From contig NZ_AQHJ01000026.1 in NCBI RefSeq assembly GCF_014925405.1, positions 96,010 through 160,009 of the forward strand: a stretch of 64,000 bases of DNA, read 5' to 3'. The notes beneath the pieces were generated by a model. The model ran no database searches. It saw nothing but the letters and a program-made list of their open reading frames with translations, and was not told where the DNA came from. Each line of letters begins with the position of its first letter. Within the stretch, counting starts at the first letter, position 1. Shown piece after piece: positions 44,864-56,211 of the stretch. The translations under genes and the position numbers were made by a program. The DNA is from Pseudoalteromonas ulvae UL12 (GTDB lineage Bacteria > Pseudomonadota > Gammaproteobacteria > Enterobacterales > Alteromonadaceae).

Positions 44864-45289
44864 TTACTCCTCGAATGATTCAGTCATTAAGCCCACAGAC
44901 GGCACACCTGCTTTTTTCAAAAAATCCATTAATAATAAAACTTCTTGATACGATACTCGGCCATCACCTTTGAGCATTACAGGTGTTTTTGGATCTTTAT
45001 CCAACGCAAGTTTGACTTGCGCCGCAATATCGATGGCATCCATCGGAGTTTCAGGGTCAATCCCAATACTGGCAAAATACTGACCTTGTGCATTGATAGA
45101 AACCACAATCGGTGGCGAGCCATCGCTCTCTACAAGCTCTGACTGCTCCATTTTTGGTAATTCAACTTTAACACCATGTGTAATCAAAGGGGCTGTCGCC
45201 ATAAAAATAATCAACAAAACTAGCATCACATCAATATATGGTACGACGTTAATTTCCGACACTGGGCGGCGTTTTTTACGGTGGTACAT
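44864..45289 (-). CDS. tolR: Tol-Pal proton-channel subunit TolR
   Basis: A 141-residue ExbD-family protein with one transmembrane helix (VPYIDVMLVLLIIFMATAPL) carrying the conserved proton-transfer Asp, and a periplasmic domain ending with GVPSVGLMTE. With TolQ it powers TolA from the proton motive force. Its start overlaps the tolQ stop by one base, so the two are translationally coupled. Confidence 0.96.
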   Translation of the reverse strand: MYHRKKRRPVSEINVVPYIDVMLVLLIIFMATAPLITHGVKVELPKMEQSELVESDGSPPIVVSINAQGQYFASIGIDPETPMDAIDIAAQVKLALDKDPKTPVMLKGDGRVSYQEVLLLMDFLKKAGVPSVGLMTESFEE

Positions 45290-45969
45290 TACGCTTTCGC
45301 CTCATTTTGCGCAACAGCTTGACGGTGTAAGATATTTGAGAACTCTTCCATAAAATTTCCGTAGCTTGATTCAAGTTTTTCTACTTTATGAGCAAAACGG
45401 TTGTACGCAATAACAGCTGGGATTGCTGCAAATAAACCAATGGCGGTTGCGATAAGTGCTTCAGCGATACCAGGTGCCACCATTTGTAATGTTGCTTGCT
45501 TGACTTGGCCAAGTGCAATAAAGGCATTCATGATCCCCCAAACAGTCCCAAATAATCCGATATAGGGGCTAATTGAGCCAACAGTCGCTAAAAAAGACAG
45601 ACTCGACTCTAATTTTTCGATTTCACGTGATAGTGCAACTCGCATTGCTCGGTGAGTACCGTCCATTATTGTCCCAGCAGCTGTCAGATTGCTTTTAGAT
45701 AAACGGGCAAACTCTTTGAATCCAGAACAGAATAAAGACTCCAACCCATCAGGAGTTTGCGCACGAGCAGAAAGTTCAGTGTAAATTTTGCTTAAGTCAG
45801 TGCCTGACCAGAATTTATCTTCAAACTTTTTTGCTTGAATTTGGGCATGCTTCAATGCTTTATGGCGCTGGAAAATCATGGTCCACGAAATCACTGACAT
45901 CGCCACTAACATCAACATCACTAACTGAACTAAAAAACTGGCCTTTAAAATTAAATCGATAAATGACAT
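45289..45969 (-). CDS. tolQ: Tol-Pal proton-channel subunit TolQ
   Basis: A 226-residue ExbB-family protein with three membrane helices ([60 protein letters not shown]). The conserved [10 protein letters not shown] segment lines the proton path. The ATG at 45969 is preferred (GGGA 6 nt upstream), although a GTG at 45981 with GGAG before it is possible. First gene of the cluster here: the usual ybgC thioesterase gene is absent upstream. Confidence 0.95.
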   Translation of the reverse strand: MSFIDLILKASFLVQLVMLMLVAMSVISWTMIFQRHKALKHAQIQAKKFEDKFWSGTDLSKIYTELSARAQTPDGLESLFCSGFKEFARLSKSNLTAAGTIMDGTHRAMRVALSREIEKLESSLSFLATVGSISPYIGLFGTVWGIMNAFIALGQVKQATLQMVAPGIAEALIATAIGLFAAIPAVIAYNRFAHKVEKLESSYGNFMEEFSNILHRQAVAQNEAKA

Positions 45970-46440
45970 TTCTGATCCCACTACTTTATTCTCCAAATAT
46001 GTGTAGTTTTCTTTGTTAATTGGCTACTTAGTTATAATGAATGCGATAAAGTTCAACAGGAATGAATTAAATTCGCCAGCCTTTTTGTGCGCTCTAGTGT
46101 AACTAGCGAATGAGGTGCTGACAATGGCTTACAAGACGAATGACGCTTTTTTGACTGAAATTACAGTGACTTTTTTGTTATCGATTTAAGTTATCATAAA
46201 TATTTAGAAAAACATCATAAAACACGAACTTTATGCACATTAAATGAATAAGCGACCAAAACCACAGCCTTATCGATTATTCACAATACTAAATCTAATT
46301 AGGCTGTGGCTTTTTATAATAAGATTTATCTATAAAAATCAGCACCATTGAAGCGAAGTGATTAAATATTAATCAACAATAAACAAAATAAAAAAACACT
46401 CACATAAAAAAAACTAATGTCAAAATTAAATTTTTCTAGT
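45970..46440. other. AT-rich spacer upstream of tolQ
   Basis: No gene-like frame. A 9-bp inverted repeat CCACAGCCT/AGGCTGTGG with a 30-nt loop spans 46262-46309 and is followed by TTTTTATAA on the plus strand. The tolQ promoter must lie here. Confidence 0.45.
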
Positions 46441-46469
46441 TTGATTACGGTCACGACCATCTGTATTAT
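46441..46469 (+). promoter_or_regulatory. Candidate promoter of a small RNA
   Basis: TTGATT (46441-46446), a 17-bp spacer, TATTAT (46464-46469). It is about 130 bp upstream of a strong terminator in the same direction, with no coding frame between. Confidence 0.45.
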
Positions 46470-46475
46470 CCGCCT

Positions 46476-46626
46476 TGTACTGAACGAACACTTGTTCTTA
46501 AACAGTTACTAGTAAAGTGATTCTGATTTTTCATTTTACTCTACATTAAACGTCAGACATTTAATGTTCCCTGGATACTTCCTTCAACTTGTTGTTTTGC
46601 CCGCATTATTATGCGGGCTTTTTTTT
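46476..46626 (+). ncRNA. Candidate intergenic small RNA (~150 nt)
   Basis: The plus strand has a promoter-like pair, then an unfolded segment, a CATTAAA/TTTAATG hairpin with a 9-nt loop near 46543-46565, and a perfect 8-bp GCCCGCAT/ATGCGGGC terminator followed by eight T's. Both flanking genes run on the other strand, so this terminator cannot belong to them. I cannot assign it to a named family. Confidence 0.4.
46599..46626 (+). terminator. Strong plus-strand terminator with no upstream gene
   Basis: GCCCGCAT, loop TATT, ATGCGGGC, then TTTTTTTT. The minus strand lacks a U-run, so it acts only on plus-strand transcripts. Confidence 0.85.
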
Positions 46627-46687
46627 GCCTATCATTTTTGCATAAAAAAAAGCCGTTAAAAACGACTCTTTTCACTGTTTGATAATA

Positions 46688-47692
46688 TTACTCTGATTTT
46701 GATAAACCAAAGTGGGCGAAAGCACGATCAGATACAATGCGCCCACGTGGTGTTCGCTGAATAAAGCCCTGTTGGATTAAATAAGGCTCGAGTACATCCT
46801 CTATTGTCTCGCGCTCTTCCCCGATTGCTGCGGCAATGTTATCAAGCCCAACGGGACCACCCATAAACTTTTCGATAATTGCTAAGAGATATTTACGATC
46901 CATAAAATCAAAACCGTGCTTGTCTACATCAACCATGTCAAGTGCCAAGCTCGCGACTTCTTGATTGACATCACCATCGGCTTTTACTTGTGCATAATCA
47001 CGGACACGACGCAATAACCGGTTAGCAATACGCGGTGTCCCACGTGATCGCTTTGCGATCTCTATAGCGCCTTCTTCATCCATTTTTAAATTCAAATATT
47101 GAGCAGAGCGTTTAACAATACTGGATAAATCAGCCACTGAGTAAAACTCTAAACGCTGGACAATACCAAAACGATCACGAAGAGGCGATGTGAGTGAACC
47201 AGCACGCGTTGTTGCACCAATCAGGGTAAAAGGCGGTAAGTCGAGTTTAATTGACCGTGCAGCTGGGCCTTCACCAATCATGATATCCAATTGATAATCT
47301 TCCATGGCTGGATACAGTATTTCTTCAATGTGAGGGCTGAGCCGATGGATTTCATCAATAAACAACACATCATGAGGCTCTAAGTTTGTCAACATCGCGG
47401 CTAAATCGCCCGCTTTTTCGAGCACAGGACCTGAAGTCGTTTTAATGCTCACACCTAACTCATTGGCAACAATGTTGGCTAAGGTGGTTTTACCTAATCC
47501 TGGAGGGCCAAATATTAACAAGTGATCAAGCGCCTCTTCCCGAGAATTAGCTGCTTGAATAAAAATCTCCATTTGACCTTTTACATGAGGTTGACCGGTG
47601 TAGTCCGCCAACATTTTAGGGCGTATCGCCCTATCAATGGTATCTTCATTGGCTAATTCACTGGGAGCAATTAAACGATCAGCTTCTATCAT
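46688..47692 (-). CDS. ruvB: Holliday junction ATP-dependent helicase RuvB
   Basis: A 334-residue AAA+ motor for branch migration. Walker A is [18 protein letters not shown] near residue 60, Walker [13 protein letters not shown] near 110, sensor-1 [11 protein letters not shown] near 155 and the C-terminal winged helix [17 protein letters not shown]. The N-terminus [10 protein letters not shown] matches the family start. It follows ruvA by 18 bp. Confidence 0.97.
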   Translation of the reverse strand: MIEADRLIAPSELANEDTIDRAIRPKMLADYTGQPHVKGQMEIFIQAANSREEALDHLLIFGPPGLGKTTLANIVANELGVSIKTTSGPVLEKAGDLAAMLTNLEPHDVLFIDEIHRLSPHIEEILYPAMEDYQLDIMIGEGPAARSIKLDLPPFTLIGATTRAGSLTSPLRDRFGIVQRLEFYSVADLSSIVKRSAQYLNLKMDEEGAIEIAKRSRGTPRIANRLLRRVRDYAQVKADGDVNQEVASLALDMVDVDKHGFDFMDRKYLLAIIEKFMGGPVGLDNIAAAIGEERETIEDVLEPYLIQQGFIQRTPRGRIVSDRAFAHFGLSKSE

Positions 47693-47710
47693 GGGATTCT
47701 CTTGTTCAGT

Positions 47711-48328
47711 TTACAGCATCGATTTCAATGCTTCGCGGATCAGAACCTCTGAGGTTTTGCCCGGTGCACGCAACGCTTTGACAGTCTTTTCTGCTTGAGC
47801 TTGTTTATACCCTAAGGCAACCAGAGCTGCAATGGCATCATCCTGTGCATTATCTTGACTTGCTGGGGTTGATTGCATTTCTAGCACCAGCTCTTTACTC
47901 GAGTCACTGAAAAGATCCATGCCCCAATCTTTAAGACGATCTTTCATTTCAAGGACAAGTCGCTCAGCTGTTTTTTTACCAACACCCGGTAATTTCACTA
48001 AGGTTGTGGCATCTTCATTAAGTACACATTGCACAAATTGCTCTGCAGACATGCCTGATAAAATAGCCAAACCGAGTTTAGGCCCGACCCCATTGGCTTT
48101 TAACAGCTCACGAAACAACGCTCGTTCGGACTTATGGTTGAAGCCAAATAATAACTGCGCATCCTCACGTACAACAAAGTGGGTATATAAGGTTGCTTGT
48201 TCACCTTCTTTGGGTAAGTGATAAAAACACGTCATAGGTAAACTGATTTCATACCCTACACCGTTTACATCAAGTAGAATTTGCGGTGGCTGTTTTTCAA
48301 TTAGTAGCCCGCTTAATCGTCCAATCAT
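47711..48328 (-). CDS. ruvA: Holliday junction protein RuvA
   Basis: A 205-residue tetrameric junction-binding protein. An OB fold ([20 protein letters not shown]), two helix-hairpin-helix motifs ([18 protein letters not shown] and [19 protein letters not shown]) and a C-terminal RuvB-contact domain ([19 protein letters not shown]) are all present. It follows ruvC by 7 bp. Confidence 0.97.
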   Translation of the reverse strand: MIGRLSGLLIEKQPPQILLDVNGVGYEISLPMTCFYHLPKEGEQATLYTHFVVREDAQLLFGFNHKSERALFRELLKANGVGPKLGLAILSGMSAEQFVQCVLNEDATTLVKLPGVGKKTAERLVLEMKDRLKDWGMDLFSDSSKELVLEMQSTPASQDNAQDDAIAALVALGYKQAQAEKTVKALRAPGKTSEVLIREALKSML

Positions 48329-48335
48329 TATTGTG

Positions 48336-48857
48336 TTACCTTAATCTGCCACGTACTGTTTTTTTCGCTTTTCCGGCAAGTTTTATTAAATTTTGTTCCG
48401 AGTGGCCATGACACATCGCGATTGCCAGCGCATCGGCGGCATCAGCTTGTGGCATACTAGGCAAAGCAAGCAAAGTTTTAACCATATGCTGCACTTGTTT
48501 TTTATCCGCACCACCGTTACCCACAACCGCTTGCTTTACTTGCCGTGCTGAATATTCGCTAACCATCAAATCACTCATGGTTGCAGCGACAATTGCAGCC
48601 CCACGAGCCTGGCCTAATTTTAACGCTGAATCAGGATTATGAGCCATAAACACTTGTTCAATTGCAAATGTATCAGGCTGGTATTGCTCGATAATTTGGC
48701 TCACACCCAAAAAAATCATCTTGAGTCGTTCTGCTAAAGGTTTTTCACCTAAACGAATACAACCACTGGCAACATACGTATATTTTGCGCCTTGAAACTC
48801 AACTAGACCATAACCAGTTAAACGAGAACCGGGATCGATCCCTAATATAATGGCCAA
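48336..48857 (-). CDS. ruvC: Crossover junction endonuclease RuvC
   Basis: A 173-residue resolvase of the RNase H fold. Catalytic acids are in [29 protein letters not shown] and [17 protein letters not shown] start at 48857 is preferred over an ATG at 48869: GAGG lies 6 nt before the TTG and the protein then begins [11 protein letters not shown] like E. coli RuvC, while the ATG has no ribosome binding site. First gene of ruvCAB; the yebC gene often found upstream is missing. Confidence 0.95.
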   Translation of the reverse strand: MAIILGIDPGSRLTGYGLVEFQGAKYTYVASGCIRLGEKPLAERLKMIFLGVSQIIEQYQPDTFAIEQVFMAHNPDSALKLGQARGAAIVAATMSDLMVSEYSARQVKQAVVGNGGADKKQVQHMVKTLLALPSMPQADAADALAIAMCHGHSEQNLIKLAGKAKKTVRGRLR

Positions 48858-48952
48858 ACAGTGCCTCATAGCATTGTGATTTTATGTTGCCATCATGCCT
48901 GACAACTGTATAAATTACCAGTGCATTTTAAGTTTACTGAGTTTTTATAGTG

Positions 48953-48981
48953 ATAAAAAAAGCGGCCATTGGCCGCTTTTA
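48953..48981 (-). terminator. Intrinsic terminator of aspS
   Basis: Minus strand AAAAGCGGCCA, then TGGCCGCTTTTTTT, a perfect GCGGCCA/TGGCCGC stem, about 14 bp after the aspS stop. Confidence 0.88.
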
Positions 48982-48994
48982 GCAATGAGTATTT

Positions 48995-50758
48995 TTACTC
49001 TTTTTCTTTCACTGCAATGGCCAGCTCAGTTAACGAGTCTGGATTCGCTTTGCTTGGTGCATTCGTTAATAAACAACTGGCTTGTGTTGTTTTAGGGAAT
49101 GCAATGACATCGCGGATATTCTCAGTGCCACATAACAACATCACAAGGCGATCTAATCCAAATGCTAATCCAGCATGTGGCGGCGTACCATATTTTAGAG
49201 CATCCAGTAAGAAGCCAAACTTATCTTGTTGTTCTTTCGCATCAATACCTAAAATACGAAATGCTGCTTCTTGCATATCACCATTATAAATACGAACCGA
49301 ACCACCACCGACTTCATAACCATTGAGCACCATGTCATAGGCATCTGAAATCGCACCGGCTGGGGCGGCTTCTAATTCAGCGGCTGAAATCCCTTTTGGT
49401 GCCGTAAATGGATGGTGAACAGCATGTAATGTGCCTTCGTCATCTTCTTCAAACATTGGGAAATCAACAACCCAAAGTGGCGCCCACGCATTTAAATCGG
49501 TTAATTCAAGGTCTAAACCTATCTTCAAACGCAAGGCTCCCATTGCTTCGTTCACAACATTTTTCTTATCTGCGCCGAATAAAATGATGTCACCGGCTTT
49601 GGCTTGTGTGCGTACAAGCAGCTGTTCGATAATCTCTACTGATAGAAATTTAGCAACAGGTGATTGCACACCTTCAGCACCTTGTGCCGGATCGTTGATT
49701 TTCATCCAAGCTAAGCCTTTTGCACCATAGATGCCGATAAACTTAGTGTAATCATCAAGTTGTTTGCGCGAAAGCACAGCTCCACCCGGAACTGTTAAAA
49801 CAGCAACACGCCCTTTCTCGTCATTTGCTGGGCCTGAAAAGACATTAAATTCAACGTCTTTCATTAAGTCAGCAACGTCTATCAGTTCCATTGGATTACG
49901 TAAATCAGGTTTGTCTGAACCAAAACGAGTCATCGCTTCTGCATACGGCATCACAGGGAAGTCGCCAAGATCGACTTCAAGTAACGATTGCCACATATCA
50001 CGGACGAGTTTTTCTGTTACCTCACGCACTTGATTTGATGTCATGAACGAGGTTTCAATATCTATCTGAGTAAATTCAGGTTGGCGATCAGCGCGTAAAT
50101 CTTCATCGCGGAAACATTTAACAATTTGGTAGTAGCGATCAAAACCAGACATCATCAACAATTGCTTAAATAACTGCGGTGATTGCGGTAATGCGTAAAA
50201 ACTGCCTTTATGAACACGGCTTGGCACAAGGTAATCGCGTGCGCCTTCTGGCGTGGCTTTTGTTAATACCGGCGTTTCAATATCTAAAAAGCCCTGTTCA
50301 TCTAAGAAACGACGCACAAAACTACTTGCTTTTGCACGAAGCTTAATGCGATCACTCATTTCTAAACGACGTAGGTCTAAATAGCGATATTTTAAACGCA
50401 TTTCCTCAGAGTTTTGCTGATTGAAATCAAGTGGTAACGGCTCAGAACGATTAATAATTTCAAGTCCTTGGCCTAAAATTTCAACTTCACCTGTGGCCAT
50501 ATCGCTATTGATTTGGCTTTGTGGACGTGCGCGCACAATACCAGTTACTTTGACACAAAATTCATTACGTAATTGATTGGCAATATCCATTAAGCCCGCA
50601 ACTTCAGGGTCAAACACAACTTGGACTAACCCTTCACGGTCACGTAAATCGATAAAAATAAGGCCACCTAAGTCGCGGCGTTTGTTGATCCAACCACAAA
50701 GCTCAACCGTTTGTTCTACATGTGTATTATTTAGCTGTCCGCAATATATAGAGCGCAT
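48995..50758 (-). CDS. aspS: Aspartyl-tRNA synthetase
   Basis: A 587-residue class II synthetase charging tRNA-Asp; multiple tRNA-Asp genes lie at the right edge of this window. The N-terminal OB fold binds the anticodon ([20 protein letters not shown]). Motif 2 is [19 protein letters not shown], motif 3 [13 protein letters not shown], and the bacterial GAD insertion lies at ~290-410. Start ATG at 50758 has CAGGA 6 nt upstream. Confidence 0.97.
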   Translation of the reverse strand: MRSIYCGQLNNTHVEQTVELCGWINKRRDLGGLIFIDLRDREGLVQVVFDPEVAGLMDIANQLRNEFCVKVTGIVRARPQSQINSDMATGEVEILGQGLEIINRSEPLPLDFNQQNSEEMRLKYRYLDLRRLEMSDRIKLRAKASSFVRRFLDEQGFLDIETPVLTKATPEGARDYLVPSRVHKGSFYALPQSPQLFKQLLMMSGFDRYYQIVKCFRDEDLRADRQPEFTQIDIETSFMTSNQVREVTEKLVRDMWQSLLEVDLGDFPVMPYAEAMTRFGSDKPDLRNPMELIDVADLMKDVEFNVFSGPANDEKGRVAVLTVPGGAVLSRKQLDDYTKFIGIYGAKGLAWMKINDPAQGAEGVQSPVAKFLSVEIIEQLLVRTQAKAGDIILFGADKKNVVNEAMGALRLKIGLDLELTDLNAWAPLWVVDFPMFEEDDEGTLHAVHHPFTAPKGISAAELEAAPAGAISDAYDMVLNGYEVGGGSVRIYNGDMQEAAFRILGIDAKEQQDKFGFLLDALKYGTPPHAGLAFGLDRLVMLLCGTENIRDVIAFPKTTQASCLLTNAPSKANPDSLTELAIAVKEKE

Positions 50759-50990
50759 ATTTATCCTGTGTATGTCACCTCAAGCCTAAATTTTTGGCGA
50801 GGAAACTCGATTCATTTAACAAATTAATCGCCAATTATATAAAAATCACAGTTAATGTCATCACGGGATGTACAATCTCACCAATTATTTTTAATCACTG
50901 CGGTTTTTTGATAGCCAAGGGACAGATTCATCGCCTAGCAGTGACGCCTTTGTTATTATTTCCATTTATTTGTTCTGTGAGTAAATTGTT

Positions 50991-51839
50991 ATGCTTTATC
51001 TAGGCTGTCCACAATGGGGCTCGGCACACTGGCGAGGTCGATTTTTCAGTGCTGATTGTAAAAATGCCGACATGCTGCATCAATACAGCCAAATATTTAA
51101 TTCCGTTGAGGGGAATACAAGTTTTTATGCTGATCCTAGCCCTGAAACCTTAACCCGCTGGCTCGATGCCGTTGGCCCTGATTTTCGTTTTACCTTTAAA
51201 GTGCCAAAGCGAATTTCTCATGAGTCGGCCTTGCAGCATATTGACGCAGATTTTGCGAAATGGTGTCACTTATTCAGCCCGTTATTTGCACAAATTGGCA
51301 GTGTCATGCTACAACTGCCCAGTCAGTTTTCTCCTTATCATTTGCCTTTGCTCGAAAATTTTTTGCAGCAAGTACCTGAGCAGTTGCAACTCAGTGTGGA
51401 AGTCCGGCACTTAGATTTTTTCAAAAAAGATGATAATGAAAAATACCTCAATCAATTGCTTATGCAGCATAACGTTGATCGTGTGATGATGGACACTCGC
51501 CCGCTATTTAATGAAGCCGCCACAACCGCCGCGATTATTGATGCACAGCAAAAGAAGCCCCGAGTGCCACTGCATGTCATTAGTACGGCCAACACTCCGA
51601 TTATCCGCTTTGTCGGCTGCAGTGAACTGGAAAATAATCGTGCTTTTTATCGCCCTTGGTTGAGCAAAATTAAACTCTGGCTCGATGAAGGTAAGTCACC
51701 GTATGTTTTTTTTCATACCGCTGACAATCACGATTCCCCCTTACTGGCCAGACAATTTATGCGCGATCTGCAGCAATCTCACCCTGTTTTGGAGCCTTTT
51801 CCGGCCGAAAAACAAATGCAGCAAAACAGTCTTTTTTAG
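50991..51839 (+). CDS. DUF72 family protein (YecE-like)
   Basis: A 282-residue TIM-barrel-like protein of unknown function. Characteristic segments are LGCPQWGSAHWRGRFF at the start, YSQIFNSVEGNTSFYADPSP near residue 35, FRFTFKVPKRISHE near 68 and LSVEVRHLDFF near 130. In many gammaproteobacteria yecE sits beside aspS, as here, which is established context but not a function. No ribosome binding site of good quality precedes the ATG. Confidence 0.88.
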   Translation: MLYLGCPQWGSAHWRGRFFSADCKNADMLHQYSQIFNSVEGNTSFYADPSPETLTRWLDAVGPDFRFTFKVPKRISHESALQHIDADFAKWCHLFSPLFAQIGSVMLQLPSQFSPYHLPLLENFLQQVPEQLQLSVEVRHLDFFKKDDNEKYLNQLLMQHNVDRVMMDTRPLFNEAATTAAIIDAQQKKPRVPLHVISTANTPIIRFVGCSELENNRAFYRPWLSKIKLWLDEGKSPYVFFHTADNHDSPLLARQFMRDLQQSHPVLEPFPAEKQMQQNSLF

Positions 51840-51894
51840 CGCTACTTTTGAGACTAGATTTGGTAAACTTTCATTTTAATAAGGGGCAAAATGA

Positions 51895-52404
51895 ATGAGT
51901 GAAAAGCAGTACTTTTTAGGTTATCCACCGGCTATTCAGCAGCAAGTTAGTCAACTGATCACACAAGGAAAGCTAAAGCATTATTTGTTAAATAAGTACC
52001 CAAGCCCCCATCAGATTATTTCTGATAAAGCATTGTTTCACTATACAAATGAGCTAAAGCAGCGCTATTTAAAAAATACACCTGTGATTAATAAAGCACT
52101 GTATAAAAAACAAAAAGATCTGGTCAAAAATGCCTTAGGAACCCACACCTTCAGCAGTAAAAATCATGGCGGTAAACTCAAAAGTAGCCATGAAATAGCC
52201 ATCGCAATGCAGCTAAAAAATGCACCTGAGCCGTTATTAAAAGTTTTAGTGGTGCATGAATTAGCCCACTTTAAAGAAAAAGATCATAACAAAGCATTTT
52301 ATAATTTATGTGAGCATATGCTGCCTGAATATCATCAACTGGAGCTTGATTTACGTTTGTTTATCTACCAATGTGAGTTTTTTGAAGGGTTATATGAAAA
52401 GTAA
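51895..52404 (+). CDS. YgjP-like metallopeptidase-domain protein
   Basis: A 169-residue protein with a zincin motif VVHELAHFKEKDHNKAFY near residue 119 (His-Glu-x-x-His with a third His four residues on) and a preceding region that matches the YgjP-like DUF45 pattern only loosely. The substrate is unknown. An AAGGGG sequence lies 8 nt upstream of the ATG. It stands 55 bp after the DUF72 gene on the same strand and may be cotranscribed. Confidence 0.75.
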   Translation: MSEKQYFLGYPPAIQQQVSQLITQGKLKHYLLNKYPSPHQIISDKALFHYTNELKQRYLKNTPVINKALYKKQKDLVKNALGTHTFSSKNHGGKLKSSHEIAIAMQLKNAPEPLLKVLVVHELAHFKEKDHNKAFYNLCEHMLPEYHQLELDLRLFIYQCEFFEGLYEK

Positions 52405-52433
52405 GGCGCATCCTGCGCCCAAAACATCGATAT

Positions 52434-53114
52434 TTACAGTCCTAAATCAGCCATAAAATCATCATCGAGATCTGTTGGCTCAGCCGCTTTAGCAGATTTA
52501 CTTTCTTGCTGTTTTTTTGTTGCTGCAATAATGGTATCGGGATCTTCATCTTCTACGATGTCAAAATCATGCAGTTTAATGAACTCGGTTTTATCCATCG
52601 CCAGTTCAAGATAAAAAATATTTTGATTGCCTGTTGTAAACGTCACTCGCCGTGCTTGAGGACGATCCATATTGGTATCAACGGAGATTTGTACTTGTTT
52701 ATTAATCGCCATCATTTTTGGCTGATTTTGAGTAATAGAGGTGTGTAATTGCGAACGTACTTTCCCAGTAAAATCACCTACAATCTGATTCATGAGCTCT
52801 CCCATAACATTAGAGACATCATCCGATAAATGGCTATGGGCGATTTCAGATTCTGGCATTCCCATATTGCGCATATAATCACCATAAATCTCCATCGCAG
52901 CTTGTGATGTAAAGTTAGTAATCACCAACCCGGTAAATCCTCCATCAAACAACACAAAACAGCCAATATCTGGGCGCATACAGGTTCGTGTTATTTTTTG
53001 CACCATTGCTGAGTAACCAATTTCATTGCCACTGGCTGATGATAAAACTTCCGTCACGGAATTACATAATGTCGATAAGATTGCTTCTGTGCTAATTACT
53101 TTATTTTTCGTCAT
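52434..53114 (-). CDS. DUF3334 family protein, CheX-like
   Basis: A 226-residue cytoplasmic protein conserved in marine gammaproteobacteria as DUF3334. The segment SNVMGELMNQIVGDFTGKV near residue 108 has the Asn-x3-Glu-x2-Asn pattern of CheC/CheX phosphatases, and the beta-rich surroundings fit the same fold. A signalling phosphatase role is inference. An acidic tail (DLDDDFMADLGL) ends the protein. The ATG at 53114 or a GTG at 53123 may start it. Confidence 0.75.
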   Translation of the reverse strand: MTKNKVISTEAILSTLCNSVTEVLSSASGNEIGYSAMVQKITRTCMRPDIGCFVLFDGGFTGLVITNFTSQAAMEIYGDYMRNMGMPESEIAHSHLSDDVSNVMGELMNQIVGDFTGKVRSQLHTSITQNQPKMMAINKQVQISVDTNMDRPQARRVTFTTGNQNIFYLELAMDKTEFIKLHDFDIVEDEDPDTIIAATKKQQESKSAKAAEPTDLDDDFMADLGL

Positions 53115-53178
53115 TTTTTTCACTCTTAGAAAGACTTATCCTTAGTATAGAAGTGATAAATATTTTTGCCGAACTTAA

Positions 53179-53982
<804 letters not shown>

Positions 53983-53992
53983 AAGAGACAAT

Positions 53993-54961
53993 ATGAACAA
54001 TTGGTTTAATCAATTTTACGGCCAAATTGCCGAAACGCAGCTGAGTGCTTGGCTAGAAACCTTGCCTGCTCAATTAGCTCATTGGCAAAAAGAAGCCGCT
54101 CACGGTGATTTACCTAAATGGCAAAAAGCACTGAAAAATTTGCCCGTATCCACCACTTCGCATATCAATATTACTTCTAAAGTCGAATTTGGTTTCGAAG
54201 ATGAGCTCTCTGATGGCCAAAAAAAGCAAATGGTACATCTACTCAAAGGCTTAATGCCGTGGAGAAAAGGGCCGTTTACACTTCATGGTGTTGAAATTGA
54301 TACCGAATGGCGCAGCGATTGGAAATGGGATCGATTAGTTGAGCATATCTCCCCTTTACAGGATAAAACGGTACTCGATATCGGCTGTGGTTCAGGTTAC
54401 CATTTATGGCGCATGCGCGGCGCAGGGGCAAAATTTGTTGTTGGTATTGACCCTTCTGACTTGTTTTTATGTCAATTCCAAGCAATCAAGCACTATAACC
54501 CTGATCCAAATGTCCATTTACTCCCCTTAGGAGTCGAGGCCTTACCAGAATTAAAAGCCTTTGATACCGTGTTTTCTATGGGCGTATTATATCATCGTCG
54601 CTCGCCCATTGATTTCTTAGCTCAGCTTAAAGCCCAGCTCAAACCAGGAGGTGAGTTAGTCCTAGAAACATTGGTCATCGAAGGGGATGAACAAGCCGTT
54701 CTGATGCCTACTGACCGTTATGCGAAAATGCGTAATGTTTGGTATATCCCAAGCTGTGATGCACTTAAATTATGGATGGAACGCGTTGGCTTTAAAGATA
54801 TCAAAGTAGTGAATAAAGATGTCACTTCACTAGACGAGCAACGTAAAACATCATGGATGCCCACTGAGTCTTTAAGTGATTTCCTTGATCCTCTCGATCC
54901 AACTAAAACCATCGAAGGGTATCCCGCGCCACTGCGTGCAATTTTTATTGCAACTGTTTAA
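53993..54961 (+). CDS. cmoB: tRNA U34 carboxymethyltransferase CmoB
   Basis: A 322-residue methyltransferase-fold enzyme that transfers the carboxymethyl group of carboxy-SAM to 5-hydroxyuridine at tRNA position 34, forming cmo5U. The cofactor site is [19 protein letters not shown] near residue 127 and [20 protein letters not shown] near 193 is diagnostic. It acts right after CmoA and shares its operon. A clear terminator follows. Confidence 0.96.
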   Translation: MNNWFNQFYGQIAETQLSAWLETLPAQLAHWQKEAAHGDLPKWQKALKNLPVSTTSHINITSKVEFGFEDELSDGQKKQMVHLLKGLMPWRKGPFTLHGVEIDTEWRSDWKWDRLVEHISPLQDKTVLDIGCGSGYHLWRMRGAGAKFVVGIDPSDLFLCQFQAIKHYNPDPNVHLLPLGVEALPELKAFDTVFSMGVLYHRRSPIDFLAQLKAQLKPGGELVLETLVIEGDEQAVLMPTDRYAKMRNVWYIPSCDALKLWMERVGFKDIKVVNKDVTSLDEQRKTSWMPTESLSDFLDPLDPTKTIEGYPAPLRAIFIATV

Positions 54962-54990
54962 GTAAAATAGGGTTTCTTGGTGCAGTTATA

Positions 54991-55017
54991 AGGTCATACG
55001 CTGGTATGACCTTTTTC
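54991..55017 (+). terminator. Terminator of cmoAB
   Basis: AGGTCATAC, loop GCTG, GTATGACCT, then TTTTCGTTTT, a perfect 9-bp stem, 29 bp after the stop. Confidence 0.9.
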
Positions 55018-55161
55018 GTTTTATGACACATTTATTAAAAGCCAACCCGATTGAGGGAAATTCCCCGATTACCTCCCGTTTAGTCCTAGCCGCACCCGCG
55101 AATTTCATGTAAAATGCGCCAGTTTTCTATGCAACCCACATGCAACTGTTAAGGAAATTCT

Positions 55162-56211
55162 GTGAGCGAACAAAAACAGTCTCTAAGTTATAAAGACGCC
55201 GGTGTCGATATCGATGCAGGCAACGCACTGGTTGAACGCATTAAAGGCGTTGTAAAAAAAACCAGACGTCCTGAAGTTATGGGCGGAATTGGTGGTTTTG
55301 GCGCGCTTTGTCAATTACCAACTGGTTATAAAGAACCCGTACTCGTAGCCGGCACTGATGGTGTTGGTACTAAACTTCGTCTTGCAATTGACCTTAAAAA
55401 GCACGATACCGTCGGTATTGATCTTGTTGCTATGTGTGTCAACGACCTCATCGTTCAAGGTGCAGAACCACTGTTTTTCCTTGATTATTATGCGACGGGC
55501 AAACTTGATGTCGATACTGCTGCAGATGTTGTGACAGGTATTGGCGCAGGTTGTGAGCTTTCAAACTGTGCATTAATCGGTGGTGAAACTGCTGAAATGC
55601 CAGGTATGTACGAAGGCGAAGACTATGACATGGCTGGTTTCTGTGTTGGTGTTGTTGAAAAATCAAAAATTATCGACGGTACAAAAGTCGCAGCGGGCGA
55701 TCAAATCATTGCGTTAGCATCTAGTGGCCCTCACTCGAATGGCTACTCATTAGTGCGTAAAGTACTTGAAGTTTCAGGCGCTGATACTAATGCCGAGTTT
55801 GAAGGTAAAACGCTAGGTGAACACCTATTAACGCCAACTCGTATTTATGTTAAACCCGTCTTAGAGCTTCTAAAGCAAGTTGATGCGCACGCATTGTCAC
55901 ACATCACAGGTGGTGGCTTCTGGGAAAATATCCCGCGTGTACTTCCTGAATCAGCAAAAGCTGTTATCAAGGGCGATAGCTGGCAATGGCCTGCTGTTTT
56001 CAACTGGTTACAAGAAAACGGTAACATCGAAACTCACGAAATGTATCGCACATTTAACTGTGGTGTCGGTATGATCATCGTTGTTCCGGCTGCAGATGTT
56101 GAGAAGAGCTTAGACATCCTCAAAGCTGCTGGCGAAAATGCATGGCATATTGGTGAAATCCAAGATGCAGCCGCTGGCGAAGAGCAAGTTGAAATCACGA
56201 GCGCTAAATAA
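55162..56211 (+). CDS. purM: Phosphoribosylformylglycinamidine cyclo-ligase
   Basis: A 349-residue enzyme (AIR synthase) closing the imidazole ring in purine synthesis. The ATP-grasp-like PurM fold shows [19 protein letters not shown] at the start, [16 protein letters not shown] near residue 63, [11 protein letters not shown] near 140 and [17 protein letters not shown] near 245. The start is GTG at 55162, with AAGGAA 6 nt upstream. purN begins at the next base after the stop. Confidence 0.97.
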   Translation: MSEQKQSLSYKDAGVDIDAGNALVERIKGVVKKTRRPEVMGGIGGFGALCQLPTGYKEPVLVAGTDGVGTKLRLAIDLKKHDTVGIDLVAMCVNDLIVQGAEPLFFLDYYATGKLDVDTAADVVTGIGAGCELSNCALIGGETAEMPGMYEGEDYDMAGFCVGVVEKSKIIDGTKVAAGDQIIALASSGPHSNGYSLVRKVLEVSGADTNAEFEGKTLGEHLLTPTRIYVKPVLELLKQVDAHALSHITGGGFWENIPRVLPESAKAVIKGDSWQWPAVFNWLQENGNIETHEMYRTFNCGVGMIIVVPAADVEKSLDILKAAGENAWHIGEIQDAAAGEEQVEITSAK

